Shown in pieces: positions 43,905-55,661 of a stretch of DNA of 64,000 nt. The first letter of the stretch is position 1. The number at the start of each line of letters is the position of its first letter. A program made the position numbers and the translations under genes. The notes below the pieces were generated by a model that worked only from the letters and a program-made list of their open reading frames with translations, made no database searches and was not told where the DNA came from. Source of the DNA: Erinaceus europaeus. Taxonomy: Eukaryota > Chordata > Mammalia > Eulipotyphla > Erinaceidae. The stretch lies in the NCBI RefSeq assembly GCF_950295315.1, contig NC_080172.1, positions 80,743,118 through 80,807,117 on the forward strand. Direction: 5' to 3'.

Positions 43905-44877
43905 GCCCAGATGGGTTGACAAATCAATTCTATAACACCTTTAAAGAACAACTACCAATACTCCTCAAGCTCTTCCAAACTATTGAAGACACTGGGGATT
44001 CTATGAAGCCAACCTTAGCTAATACCTAAAGGAGGCAGAGTTGTAGTGGAAACAGAAAAACTTATTAGAAAAAACTTTTGACAAAATCCAACATCCATTC
44101 ATGCTCAAAACACTACAAAAATGGGAATAGATGGAAAATTCCACAAGATAATGGAGTCCATATACAACAAACATACAGCTAATATCATACTCAACAGAGA
44201 GTAGCTGAAAGCATTCCCCTCCCCCCCATCGAGAACTAGACAGGACTGTCCATTATTACCATACTTTTCAACATAATATTGGAAGTTCTTGCCATAGAAA
44301 TCAGGCAAAAGAAATCAAAGGAATACAGATTGGAAGGGAAGAAGTCAAGCTCTCACTATTTGCAGATGATATGATAGTATACATAGAAAAAACTAAAGAA
44401 TCCAGTAGAAAACTACTGGAAATCAGTAGGCAATATAGCAAGGTGTTAGGCTACAAAATCAATGTACAAAAATCAGTGGCATTTCTTTATGCAAACACTA
44501 AGTCTGAAAAAGAGGACATCCAGAAATCATTCCCATTCACTGTTGCAACAAAATCAATAAAATATCTAGGAATAAAGCTGACCAAAGAAGTGAAAGACTT
44601 GTATACTGAAAACTATGATTTACTATTCAAGGAAATAGAAAATGATACCAAGAAATGGAAAGACATCTCATGCTTATGGATTAGAAGAATTAATATCATC
44701 AAAATGAAAATTCTCCCCAAAGCCATATACAAATGTTATATGATACCCATTGAAATCCCACCAAGTTTCTTTAAGAGAATAGAACAAAAATTAGAATCAT
44801 TTATCTGGAAACAGAAAACACCTAGAGTCACCAAAACAATTTTGAGGAACAGAAAAGGAGAAACAAAGGAATTCTAA
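43905..44877 (+). pseudogene. L1 ORF2 RT fragment
   Basis: Reverse transcriptase core. The open piece 44371-44877 reads from just before '[18 protein letters not shown]' (right after the FADD box, encoded near 44360) through '[20 protein letters not shown]' to 'SFIWKQKTPRVTKTILRN', then a stop. Upstream RT sequence is split over frames. No function expected. Confidence 0.85.
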
Positions 44878-45305
44878 CTTCTAATGAGATTATCAGTATT
44901 AGATCATCAGTATACAACCAAGAACACAACAATAACAAGAAAAACCAGGAAAGAAAAGTGATAGAGTCGCATGGTCCAATGTTGGTGAAAGGCCAACTTG
45001 GGAAAAAAAGCCTCTTGTAGATATTGTAAGTTAGTCTCAACATTCATGATAGCCACAAAACAAAATATAGTACAAAGACAAATAGGAATCATATGTGGCA
45101 AGACCCTTATAGAAAACCGTTAACATAAAACAACAAGCAGAAACAAACAGGAAAAGAGTCAATAAGAACATAAAACAACCTCAAAACAAAATCCAGAATA
45201 GCTATAGGTAAGTCGCATTTATCAATAATCACTCTAAATGTGAATGGCTTAAATTCACAGGTTAAAAGATTCAGAGTGACAGAATGGATTAGAAGGCAAG
45301 ATCTG

Positions 45306-45458
45306 TGGTCTGGGAGGTGGCACAGTGGTAAAGCTTTGGACTCTCAAGCATGAGGTCCTGAGTTTGATTCCTGGCAGCACATGTGCCAGAGTGATGTCTG
45401 GTTCTTTCTCTCTCCTCCTATCTTCCTCATAAATAAATAAATTAAATATTTAAAAAAA
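45306..45458 (+). mobile_element. tRNA-type SINE (second lineage), best copy
   Basis: 'gtctgggaggtggcacagtg' A-box side, 'ggtcctgagtttgattcctg' B box, 'cagagtgatgtctggttctt', AATAAATAAATTAAAT tail. Inserted into the endonuclease region of the old L1 with a short repeated 'caaggtct/caagatct'-like flank. Confidence 0.85.
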
Positions 45459-45729
45459 AAAGAAAGCAAGGTCTATCTATTCTGTGTCTCCAGGAAACAC
45501 ACATTCAAAAGAAAGACAAATAGAAACTCCAAATGAGAAATTGGAACAAGGTATCCCAAGCCAATAATGCAAATAAAAGGGCAGAAGCAACTACTCTAAT
45601 ATCAGATAAATTAGTCTTTCAAGGAAAGAGGATGAAAAGTAACAGGTATGGTCACTATATATTTGTCAGAGTATCAATCCAACAGGAAGCCATAACCATC
45701 ATCAATATATAACATCATCGAGTTGCTGG

Positions 45730-45880
45730 TTCCCACCTACAGAAGCTCGAGCTGCTGGAGAAAGCTTCACAAGTGGTAAAGCAGTACTGCAGGTGTCTCT
45801 TGTATCTCTCCATCTCTATCACCCCTTCCCTCTCAATTTATGACTGTCTGTCCAGTAAATAAAGATTAAAAAATACTAAA
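45730..45880 (+). mobile_element. Short SINE, 5'-truncated
   Basis: Starts in the body ('ggttcccacctacag'), then 'ggagaaagcttcacaagtgg' and 'cagtaaataaagattaaaa' tail. It lies at the break between endonuclease and RT parts of the old L1. Confidence 0.75.
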
Positions 45881-47881
45881 AAAGATCCTGAACAAGATCT
45901 TGAAAAATCAAATCCAACAACATATCAAGAAAATAATTCACAAAGACCAAGTAGGATTCATCATTGGGGAACTGGGATGATTCAATATCTACAAATTAGT
46001 CAATGTAATTCATCATATCAATAAAAAGAAAGATAAAAATTTCATGATATTATCAATTGATGCCCCAAAGGCATTTTACAAGAACTAACACTAATTTATG
46101 ATAAAAGGCCCTCCAGAAACTGGGAATAGAAGCACCGTTCCTCAACATAATGAAGACCATTTATGACAAACTCACAGCTAGCATCATTCTCAATGGGGAA
46201 AATCTGGAAGCTTTCCCCCTAAAATCTGAACGCTTTCCCCTGTTATTCGATATTGTTTTTGGGATCCTTGCCACTTCAATCAGTCAAGAAAGAGATATCA
46301 AAGACATACTAAATGGAAAAGAAGAAATCAAGCTATCCCTTTTTGGCGATGGCATGATATTATATCTAGAGAACCCCAAAATTCCACCAAAAAAAACTAC
46401 TGGAAATAATACATTCAGTAGAGTTGGAAGATACAAAAATCAACACACACAAATCTGTGCCATTTATGTATACAAACAAGCAATCAAAGGAAAGGGAAAT
46501 AAAAGACTCAAACCCATTTACAACTGAGCCCAAAAAGATAAAATACGTTGGGGTAAATCTTACGAAGAAGGCTAAGGACCTTTATAACAAAAACTACAGG
46601 ACATTGCTAAATGAAATAGAGAAAGACACAGAAGTGGAAGAACATTCCCTGTTCTTGAATCGGGAGAATGAACATCATTAAAGTGGCCATTCTACCAAGA
46701 GCAATCGACAATATCAATGTAATCCCTACAACTTGTCCAAAAATTCATGTGGATCCACTAACAGCCATAAATTGCCAAAACACTTCTGAGAAGAAAGGAA
46801 AAATATGGAAGTACCATACTCCTCAACTTTAGTTTATACTACAAAGCAATAATAATCAAAACAGCATGGTGCTAGAATAAACATGGACACTTAGATCAAT
46901 GGAGCAGAATTGTAATGAGCCCACACTTATATATATATAAGTCTGTTATATAGACAAATATATGACAAAGGGCCCAAAACCATTCAACAGGCTGAAGAAG
47001 TTATCTTCAGTAAATGGTTCTGGGAAAATTGTACAGCCACATGTAGAAACATGTGGACCACTACTTAACACTATACAGCAAGGTCAAATAGAAGTGAATT
47101 ATTCATCTAGATATTAGGCCAGAAACTCTAAAATGTACTGAAGAAAATGTAAGTGAAACTTTGCAGTTTATATTTACAGATGTATTTGGAGACTCAACTG
47201 CCTGGGCATGGAAAATGAAAAATGAAAACAAGTGTAAATAAATAGGATTACATGAACCTACAAAGCTTCTACACATCAAAAGCAAACCACACAAGGATAA
47301 CCAAGCAATTGAGAAAATGGGAGAAGCTATTTGCATATCATACATCAGTGAGTTATCAAACATCTATACAGAATTAATACAGATGTGCAAAAGAAGCCAA
47401 AATAAGGCAAAATAAATGTAGGCCAAAGAACTAAACAGACAATTGTCTCAAGAAGAAATATAGATGGCCTATGGATACATGAAAAAATGTACCACTTGAC
47501 TTATCATTAAAGAAATGCAAATTAAAACTGCATTGAGATACCATCTCATACTTGAGAGAGTGGCTTACATCAACAACCCAGAAAATGACAGGTGTTGGAG
47601 AGGTGAAGAAAAGGGAACTATGGTGCAGTGCTGGTGGGAATACAAACTGGTTCAGATCCTTGGGAGACTGCATGGAGAGTGCTTAAATAAATAAAAATGG
47701 GATTACCTTATCATCCAACAATACCACTCTTAAGCATTTATCCACAGGACCCGCAAACACTAATATACCCCTATTTTCATAGCTATGTTATTTACTTACA
47801 ATAGCTAAAGCGTAGATACAGCCTAAATACCCAGCAACAGGTGACTGGCTAAAGAATTTAAGGGCTATATATTCCATGGAA

Positions 47882-48170
47882 TGTTGGTATTCTTCGTGTT
47901 GGTTTGGCACCCTTCCCCCTACCTCTGAGAGAAATGGTTTGGCCCTTGCTAGTTTCCCCGCCCTGCTTTCTCCCCTCCGCCTATGCTAAGGAGAGTCCCA
48001 ACAGCAGCAGCAGAGGGAGAATGATTGGGAAGCACATGGTGTGGTGATTTGCCCGTTCATGAATAAAGATTAAACTGCAGTTTCTCAGCCCAGCTGTGTG
48101 TCCTCAAGTCTCTGTCTCTGTCTACCGCCGCGAAGCTAGCCCGGCCTGCTGGCACCTCTGAACGTTAACA
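47882..48170 (+). mobile_element. LTR-like insert (possible solo LTR)
   Basis: A GC-richer 289-bp block inside AT-rich L1 sequence. It begins TGTTGGTATT, has an AATAAA signal near 48062 followed by a G/T-rich and CpG-containing stretch, and ends GTTAACA. TG...CA ends, polyadenylation signal and composition fit a short solo LTR. I found no convincing target duplication, and the left edge could instead be 47897 (a second TGTTGG). No viral gene is present. Confidence 0.6.
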
Positions 48171-48510
48171 ACAAATCACAGGAACATTATCTTTGCTATC
48201 AAAAAAGATTATATTATGTCCTTTGGGGCAAAATGGTTGGAACTGGAGGTGATTGTGCTTAGCAAATAAGTAAAGAGATGAAAGGCAACTACCATATGCT
48301 TTTACTCATATGTGGAATCGAGAGATCTGATTTACATGAACTTGCCAAAAAAAAAAAGTCCAAATAAAACAGAAGCAAGCAAACTGCTTGTAAGACTTGT
48401 AGAATTATAGTAGTTATCAACTTTGGGGGTGTTCGAGTGTGGAGATCGAACTTTGGTGGTGGGTATAGTGTGGAACTAACTATACATTATAATCTTCAAA
48501 TCTTGTAACA

Positions 48511-49435
48511 AACTATTAATAACAAGTAACAATTATTTAAATTATCCCCCAAGTGAAATTGTTGAAAAATAGTGCTGTGGTAATTTTTATGGAACATATT
48601 GACTTCAAACTTGTTTAAATATTTAAATTATTCATTTTATCCCAGAGATTAGTAACTCTGAAAACATTTTCTGATAGGATTAATGTAGTTTATTCCTCTG
48701 TTTTATAGCCTACAATGTGAGATAGCACATTTGTCTGACAAATATATATTTGTGTCAGATAATATCAGTTTTGTTATCACCATCTGCACTCTGCTATATT
48801 TCAGCAACAATATGAACAGAGATATACATATGAAATTGTGGATTTGCAACAGATATTATCATTAATTTTCACATAACTAAATGTTTTGGTTAGTTTAGAA
48901 AACTTTATAGAATATCAAGGTATATAGCAACTGTACCTCTATTTCATGACCTTGCAAGTATTACTAATACATTTAGTAGACAAGTCCTTTAGAGGACAAA
49001 GAAATTGTTGCCAAGTTCAAGATAGTTTAAATGAGAACTACAAATAGAAACAAATTTATATAGTAAGGGAAGAAGCTATGGTAAAATACTATGAACTATA
49101 TATATAATAAGATGAAATGTTTTGTTAATTTATGTATTATATATTACTTGATCAAGCAGTATAAATAATCTACTTATTAAAAGTTCATTCACAAGGACAA
49201 AGAATAAAATATCCTTTAGGCATTTCATATTAGAGCTAAAAACTCATTTTTCTTCTAATTACATAATTAAATATCATTCATATTTTTATTTCTTAATTCA
49301 CTCAACATTTTAAAATTGATCAAGTGCAGATTTAATTTGAAAATATACTGAAATATCTAAATTTTTCTTTGGCAATATTTTAAGTTTCATGAAAGAACTA
49401 TAAATACTATTTTTAATTTTTTAAATTTTCTTCTT
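48511..49435. other. Single-copy AT-rich DNA
   Basis: No gene or repeat recognised. Confidence 0.4.
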
Positions 49436-49439
49436 CCTC

Positions 49440-49930
49440 TCCTTCTTTCTCTCTTTCTTTCTTTATTCATCAGGATTGTTGCTGGGGCTTAGTGCTGGCA
49501 CTAGGAATCCACAATTCCCAACAGCCATTTTTCTTCTCCTTCTCCTTCTCCTTCTCCTTCTCCTTCTCCTTCTCCTTCTCCTCTTCCTCCTCCTTCTCCT
49601 TCTCCTTCTTCCTCCTCCTCCTCCTCCTTTTCTCCTCCTCCCTCCTCCTCCTCTTCCTCCTCCTCCTCCTCTTCTTCTTCTTCTTCTTCTTCTTCTTCTT
49701 CTTCTTCTTCTTCTTCCTTCTTCTCCTTCTCCTTTTATTTCTTTTTATTTTATTTTATAGGGCAGAGAGAATTTTAGAGAGGAAGGGAAGATAGAGGAGA
49801 GAAATGGATACCTGCTCACCTGCTTTACTGCTCACAGTGTTCCCCCTTTAGAGAGGAAGCAGGGCTTGAACCCAGGTCTTTGTGTATAGTAATGTGTGTG
49901 CTCAACTGGGTGCACCACTGCCAGGCCCCC
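49440..49930 (-). mobile_element. Old SINE with internal microsatellite expansion
   Basis: 3' module 'ggattgttgctggggcttag' at the left, body 'ttttatagggcagagagaat' and reverse B-box 'gggcttgaacccaggtc' at the right, separated by a 205-bp CTT/CTC tract that replaces the usual short joint. Confidence 0.85.
49531..49735. repeat. (CTT)n/(CTC)n pyrimidine tract
   Basis: CTTCTC hexamers, then CTC-rich sequence, then about 13 CTT units. Poly-Leu/Ser/Phe frames here are artefacts. Confidence 0.95.
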
Positions 49931-49935
49931 TCTAT

Positions 49936-50150
49936 CTTTGATATTCAACATCATGTTTCTGGACTTTTAAAAGAAACTGTAATTAAGTAGTAAGTATGTA
50001 AAACCCATAATAGATTAATCTTGACTTTATTGACAGGAAATAACAAACACGATAGAAAATTATAAATCATAATATGAAAATGTGAGAGATATGGGGTAGG
50101 TACAAAACTAAAGGATTTTTTTAAAAGTATATGACAAAACTTAATTGTTT
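49936..50150. other. L1 insertion flank
   Basis: AT-rich single-copy sequence leading to the L1 target site, which reads TTT/AAAAGACTG at 50148-50159 and fits the L1 endonuclease preference TT/AAAA. Confidence 0.5.
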
Positions 50151-50163
50151 AAAAGACTGTAAT

Positions 50164-50819
50164 TAGGATTCGACTTCCGGAGGCGGAGCTACGAGCAGCA
50201 GATCGCTTTCTCTCCTCTCCTCTCCTCTCCTCTCCCGGATCAACTAGGAATACCAAAGGAGACCACCCGGACCGAAACAAGACAGGACTAGAATGACCAC
50301 AGAAACCCAGTAAATCACCCGTGAGTACAAACACGCGTGGCTGGTGACAGAGAGGAGAGAGGGGCCTAAGGAGAGATTAAGTGACTGCTAACAGTTCGAC
50401 AGTTTGTCAGTGGAGACACCACCTCCAGTCTGCTCCACCAACAAGGGGACAGCTGAAGGGAGGAAAGGACTCCCCAGAGACTCACCAAGTACAACTCTGA
50501 GTCTCCATTGCTACTACCCTCAGAATCTGGAGCAGCAACAGGGAGGGACACCAGGGCACAGAGATCTAACCAGGAAACTCAGGAGAAGACCTATACCTCG
50601 GTGGCATAGCTGAAGGGCTGTGAAAGTCTCTTTGCATAACCACTGGATTATCTCTGCCACACCCTGCTTTATCTCTTGGTCAGGAGTCATTGATTAAGCC
50701 AAGAAGCCTATTGATAGTTTAAAAGCCCTCAGGCTACCATAGCCTACAGGGGGAAAAAAAAGGCTTTTACACCACTGAACTCCAACTCAGGGATTGAAAA
50801 AACTGATAACTTATATAAA
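50164..50819 (+). promoter_or_regulatory. L1 5' UTR with internal promoter (inferred)
   Basis: GC-richer 656-bp leader starting 'taggattcgacttccggagg' with several CpGs and five CTCTC-type repeats (50211-50237). L1 leaders carry a pol II promoter that must lie inside the element, so this is where it would be; no core motif is certain. 50622-50662 resembles, in antisense, the tRNA-derived SINE at 7018-7145. Confidence 0.6.
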
Positions 50820-51794
50820 ATGGTTAAAACAACAAGAAAAAATAATGGAGACTCGAACCAGGACAAGAGTCCAGCTAAAAGTCCTCCAGAGGGCGAAGCA
50901 CAAAACAACGAGTTCAACATCCAAACATTAGCTAAGGAAATAATAACAGGAGTGAGTAAAGAATTTGAAAAAATTGTAATCAGAACTGCAGGAACAACAA
51001 ATGAGAATATGGAAGAAAATTCTAATAATCGCATGGTTATTAGAGAGCTGAAAGCTGAAATTGCTGAGCTAAGAAGGCAACTAGCTGAACAAGCTAAAAC
51101 AGTATCAGAGCAGGGCAACAAAATAGATGAACTCCAGAAAGCAGTAGAGGGCAGAGAGAATAGAATCAATGAGGCTGAAGACAGAATTAGCAAGATTGAG
51201 GATGAATTAGAGACAACTAAAGAAGAAGTAAGAGATCTCAAAAAGAGATTAAGAGATGCTGAAAACAACAACAGAGTCCTATGGGATGACTTCAAAAGAA
51301 ACAATATACGCATTATTGGCTTACCAGAGGAAGAAAGAGAAGGGGAGGAAGAAAGCGTTCTCCAGGCCATAATAGCTGAAAATTTCTCTAGTCTAGACAA
51401 CACCAAAGACATAAAGATTCAAGAAGCCCAGAGGGTCCCAAACAGAATTAACCCAGACCTAAAGACACCAAGACATGTCATACTTAGATTGGAAAGGAAT
51501 AAGGATAAAGAAAGGATCCTCAAGGCTGCAAGAGAAAAACAAAGAGTCACCTACAAAGGAAAACCCATAAGATTAGCAGCAGACTTCTCCATACAAACAC
51601 TACAGGCCAGAAGAGAATGGCAAGATATCTATCGAGTGCTCAATGAGAAAGGCTTTCAGCCAAGAATACTATATCCTGCTAGATTGTCATTCAGACTAGA
51701 TGGAAGCATCAAAACCTTCTCAGACAAGCAACAGTTGAAGGAAGCAACCATCACCAAGCCTGCCTTGAAAGAAGTTCTGAAAGGTTTCCTATAA
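50820..51794 (+). CDS. L1 ORF1 protein (RNA-binding chaperone)
   Basis: Intact 324-residue frame. ORF1p coats L1 RNA as a trimer in the cytoplasmic ribonucleoprotein and acts as a nucleic-acid chaperone. Visible here: a polar N terminus (1-70), a heptad-rich coiled coil about 75-150 (…LKAEIAELRRQL…, …ISKIEDELETTKEEV…), and an RRM-type domain from about 160 (NNIRIIGLPEEE). A basic C-terminal domain follows (ILRAAREKQ-type and LQARREWQDIYRVLNEKG regions). The length is close to other mammalian ORF1p (about 340). The ATG at 50820 is chosen because it opens the frame conserved in the minus copy. There is no frameshift or premature stop. Confidence 0.93.
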   Translation: MVKTTRKNNGDSNQDKSPAKSPPEGEAQNNEFNIQTLAKEIITGVSKEFEKIVIRTAGTTNENMEENSNNRMVIRELKAEIAELRRQLAEQAKTVSEQGNKIDELQKAVEGRENRINEAEDRISKIEDELETTKEEVRDLKKRLRDAENNNRVLWDDFKRNNIRIIGLPEEEREGEEESVLQAIIAENFSSLDNTKDIKIQEAQRVPNRINPDLKTPRHVILRLERNKDKERILKAAREKQRVTYKGKPIRLAADFSIQTLQARREWQDIYRVLNEKGFQPRILYPARLSFRLDGSIKTFSDKQQLKEATITKPALKEVLKGFL

Positions 51795-51850
51795 ACAACC
51801 AGACCACCACAAATAGAACATATATCAAAACACTCTAAAACTCTACAAGA

Positions 51851-54800
51851 ATGGCGTTAAAATATCTTCAATCTTTGATATCAATAAATGTGAATGGCCT
51901 GAATGCACCTATTAAAAGACACAGAGTAGGAAGATGGATCAGAAAACACAACCCAACAATATGTTGTCTACAGGAAACTCACCTAACGCAACAAGACAAA
52001 CACAGACTTAAAGTGAAAGGATGGAAAACTATCATACAAGCCAATGGCCCACAAAAAAGGGCAGGAACAGCTATTCTCATATCTGACATGATAGACTTTA
52101 AAATAGATAAGATTAAAAAAGATAGGAATGGACACTACTTAATGCTCAGAGGATCAGTCAATCAAGAGGACTTAACAATTATTAATATCTATGCACCCAA
52201 TGAGAAGCCATCTAAATACATCAAACTTCTACTGAAAGAGCTACAGCATTATATTAACAGTAACACAATCATAGTAGGGGACTTCAACACCCCACTATCT
52301 CAACTTGACAGATCATCCAGGCAGAAAATCAGTAAAGACATAAGGGAGCTAAATGAAGAGATAGATAAACTAGAACTATTGGACATTTTCAGAGTCATTC
52401 ATCCCAAGAAACTGGAATACACATTTTACTCAAATCCACATGGATCATTCTCAAGGATAGACCATATGTTAGGCCACAAAGACAGCATCAGCCAATTCAA
52501 GAGCACTGAAATCATCCCAAGCATCTTCTCAGACCACAGTGGAATTAAACTAACACTTAACAATCAACAAAAGATTAGTAACAGTGCCAAAATGTGGAAG
52601 CTCAACAGTACACTTCTTAACAACTTCTGGGTCAAAGAGGAAATCAAGGAAGAAATCAAAATGTTTCGAGAGTTCAATGAAAATGAAGACACAAGCTATC
52701 AAAATATTTGGGACACAGCTAAAGCAGTCCTAAGAGGGAAGTTCATAGCTATACAAGCACACATTAGGAAACAAGAAAAGGCACAAATAAACAGCCTGAT
52801 TGCACATCTTAAAGACCTAGAAGAAGAACAACAAAGGAACCCTAAAGCAACCAGAAGGACAGAAATTACTAAAGTTAGGGCAGAAATAAATAACATTGAG
52901 AATAGGAAAACCATACAAAAGATCAATGAAAGTAAATGTTGGTTCTTCGAAAGAGTAAACAAAATCGACAAACCTTTAGCCAGACTCACAAAACAAAAAA
53001 GGGAGAAGACCCAAATAAATCGGATAGTAAATGAAAGAGGAGATATCACAACAGACACTGCAGAAATTCAACATATCATGCGAGGCTTCTATGAACAACT
53101 TTATGCCACCAAGTTAGAGAACCTGGAAGAAATGAATGATTTCCTAGATACCTACCAACTTCCAAAACTAAGTAAAGAGGAAGTGGATAATCACAGCTAA
53201 TGAAATTGAAACAGTTATCAAAAATCTTCCCAAAAATAAAAGTCCTGGACCAGATGGTTTTACAAATGAATTCTACAAAACTTTCAAAGAAGAACTAATA
53301 CCTCTACTTTTAAAAGTCTTCCAGAAGATTGAAAACACTGGAATACTCCCTGCCAGCTTCTATGAAGCCAACGTCACCCTGATACCAAAAGCAGACAGGG
53401 ACACAACCAAAAAAGAAAACTACAGACCAATATCTCTGATGAACATAGATGCGAAAATATTGAACAAAATTCTAGCCAACCGGATACAGCAGTATATCAA
53501 AAAGATTGTCCATCATGACCAAGTGGGGTTTATCCCAGGCATGCAAGGTTGGTTTAATATACGTAAATCAATCAATGTGATCCACCACATCAACAAAAGC
53601 AAGACCAAAAACCACATGGTCCTATCAATAGATGCAGAGAAAGCCTTTGACAAAATACAACATCCCTTTATGATCAAAACACTACAAAAAATAGGAATAG
53701 ATGGAAAATTCCTGAAGATAGTGGAGTCTATATATAGCAAACCTACAGCCAACATCATACTCAATGGTGAAAAACTGGAAGCATTTCCCCTCAGATCAGG
53801 TACTAGACAGGGCTGCCCACTATCACCATTACTATTCAACATAGTGTTGGAAGTTCTTGCCATAGCAATCAGGCAGGAGCAAGGAATTAAAGGAATACAG
53901 ATTGGAAGAGAAGAAGTCAAACTCTCCTTATTTGCAGATGACATGATAGTATACATGGAAAAACCTAAGGAATCTAGAAAGAAGCTTTTGGAAATCATCA
54001 GGCAATACAGTAATGTGTCAGGTTATAAAATTAACATTCAAAAGTCAGTGGCATTCCTCTATGCAAACACTAAGTTAGAAGAAATTGAAATCCAGAAATC
54101 AGTTCCTTTTTCTATAGCAACAAAAACAATAAAATATCTAGGAATAAACCTAACCAATGAAGTAAAAGACTTGTATACTGAAAATTATGAGTCACTACTC
54201 AAAGAAATTGAAAAAGACACAAAGAAATGGAAAGATATTCCATGCTCATGGGTTGGAAGAATTAACATCATCAAAATGAATATATTACCCAGAGCCATCT
54301 ACAAATTTAATGCTATCCCCATCAAGATCCCAAGCACATTTTTTAGGAGAATAGAACAAATGCTACAAATGTTTATCTGGAACCAGAAAAGACCTAGAAT
54401 TGCCAAAACAATCTTGAGAAAAAAGAACAGAACCGGAGGCATCACACTGCCAGATATCAAACTATATTATAGGGCCATTGTCATCAAAACTGCTTGGTAC
54501 TGGAACATGAACAGACACACTGACCAGTGGAATAGAATTGAGAGCCCAGAAATGAGGCCCCACACCTATGGACATCTAATCTTTGACAAAGGGGCCCAGA
54601 CTATTACATGGGGAAAGCAGAGTCTCTTCAACAAATGGTGTTGGAAACAATGGGTTGAAACATGCAGAAGAATGAAGCTGAATCACTGTATTTCACCAAA
54701 TACAAAAGTAAATTCCAAGTGGATCAAGGACTTGGATGTTAGACCAGAAACTATCAGATACTTAGAGGAAAATATTGGAAGAACTTTTTTCCGCATAAAT

Positions 54801-55661
54801 TTTAAAGACATTTTCAATGAAACGAATCCAATTACAAGGAAGACTAGGGCAAGTATAAACCTATGGGACTACATCAAATTAAAAAGCTTCTTCACAGCAA
54901 AAGAAACCACTACCCAAATCAAGAGACCCCTCACAGAATGGGAGAAGATCTTTACATGCCATACATCAGATAAGAGTTTAATAACCAACATATATAAAGA
55001 GCTTGCCAGACTCAACAACAAGACAACAAATAACCCCATCCAAAAATGGGGGGAGGAATTGGACAGAATATTCACCACAGAAGAGATCCAAAAGGCTGAG
55101 AAACACATGAAAAAATGCTCCAAGTCTCTTATTGTCAGAGAAATGCAAATCAAGACAACAATGAGATATCACTTCACTCCTGTGAGAATGTCACACATTA
55201 GAAAAGGTAACAGCAGCAAATGCTGGAGAGGGTGTGGGGTCAAAGGAACCCTCCTGCACTGCTGGTGGGAATGTCAATTGGTCCAACCTCTGTGGAGAAC
55301 AGTCTGGAGAACTCTCAGAAGGCTAGAAATGGACCTACCCTATGACCCTGCAATTCCCCTCCTGGGGATATATCCTAAGGAACCCAACACATCCATCCAA
55401 AAAGATCTGTGTACACATATGTTCTTGGCAGCACAATTTGTAATAGCCAAAACCTGGAAGCAACCCAGGTGTCCAACAACAGATGAGTGGCTGAGCAAGT
55501 TGTGGTATATATACACAATGGAATACTACTCAGCTGTAAAAAATGGTGACTTCACCGTTTTCAGCCGATCTTGGATGGACCTTGAAAAAATCATGTTGAG
55601 TGAAATAAGTCAGAAACAGAAGGATGAATATGGGATGATCTCACTCTCAGGCCGAAGTTGA
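51851..55661 (+). pseudogene. L1 ORF2 (endonuclease-RT), one frameshift
   Basis: ORF2p nicks DNA and reverse-transcribes L1 and SINE RNA at the nick. The first frame (51851-53200, 449 residues) holds the whole endonuclease, with residues that look catalytic: N15 (NVNGLN), E42 (QETHL), Y114 (IYAPN), D144/N146 (GDFN), D204 (SRIDH), D228/H229 (SDHSG). The rest lies in another frame, open from about 53180 to 55661: RT with [22 protein letters not shown] and FADD, then a C-terminal Cys/His cluster (KCWRGC…LHCWWEC). Compared with the minus-strand copy, about 14 nt are missing at 53188-53192. The span of 3811 nt plus 14 gives 1275 codons, as expected for mammalian ORF2. The break separates endonuclease from RT. 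Confidence 0.93.

Larger units (their letters stand above)
42727..44880 (+). mobile_element. L1 with internal deletion
   Basis: The 5' UTR starts near 'gaggcatggctgtgcag' (same 5' end as the minus L1 at 15996) and includes a GAAA-rich tract (42983-43063). An ORF1-like N terminus lies at 43653-43905 (…MTEKLNGQTDTDLEKM…). At about 43905 it jumps to ORF2 sequence ('agcccagatgggttgac', the SPGPDG motif of RT), skipping the rest of ORF1 and the endonuclease. RT continues to 44880 with several stops. A young SINE (43270-43542) sits in the 5' UTR. Confidence 0.8.
44881..48510 (+). mobile_element. Older decayed L1, interrupted
   Basis: A second, more diverged L1. Endonuclease-like N terminus of ORF2 about 45195-45710 ('atcactctaaatgtgaatgg'). 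RT from 45885 (46150-46527 and 46424-46681 keep readable pieces). The C-terminal part lies around 47000-47880, and the 3' end around 48180-48510 ('gtgtggaactaactatacat'). It is interrupted by SINEs at 45306-45458 and 45730-45880 and by an LTR-like insert at 47882-48170. The start is uncertain: 44881-45180 may be another fragment. Confidence 0.75.

Noticed and set aside
49476..49794. Leu/Pro- or Phe/Ser-rich hydrophobic proteins
   Set aside because: Translations of the CTT/CTC tract inside a SINE.
50744..51412. 222-residue minus-strand frame opposite L1 ORF1
   Set aside because: Antisense shadow of ORF1; no independent evidence for expression or domain.
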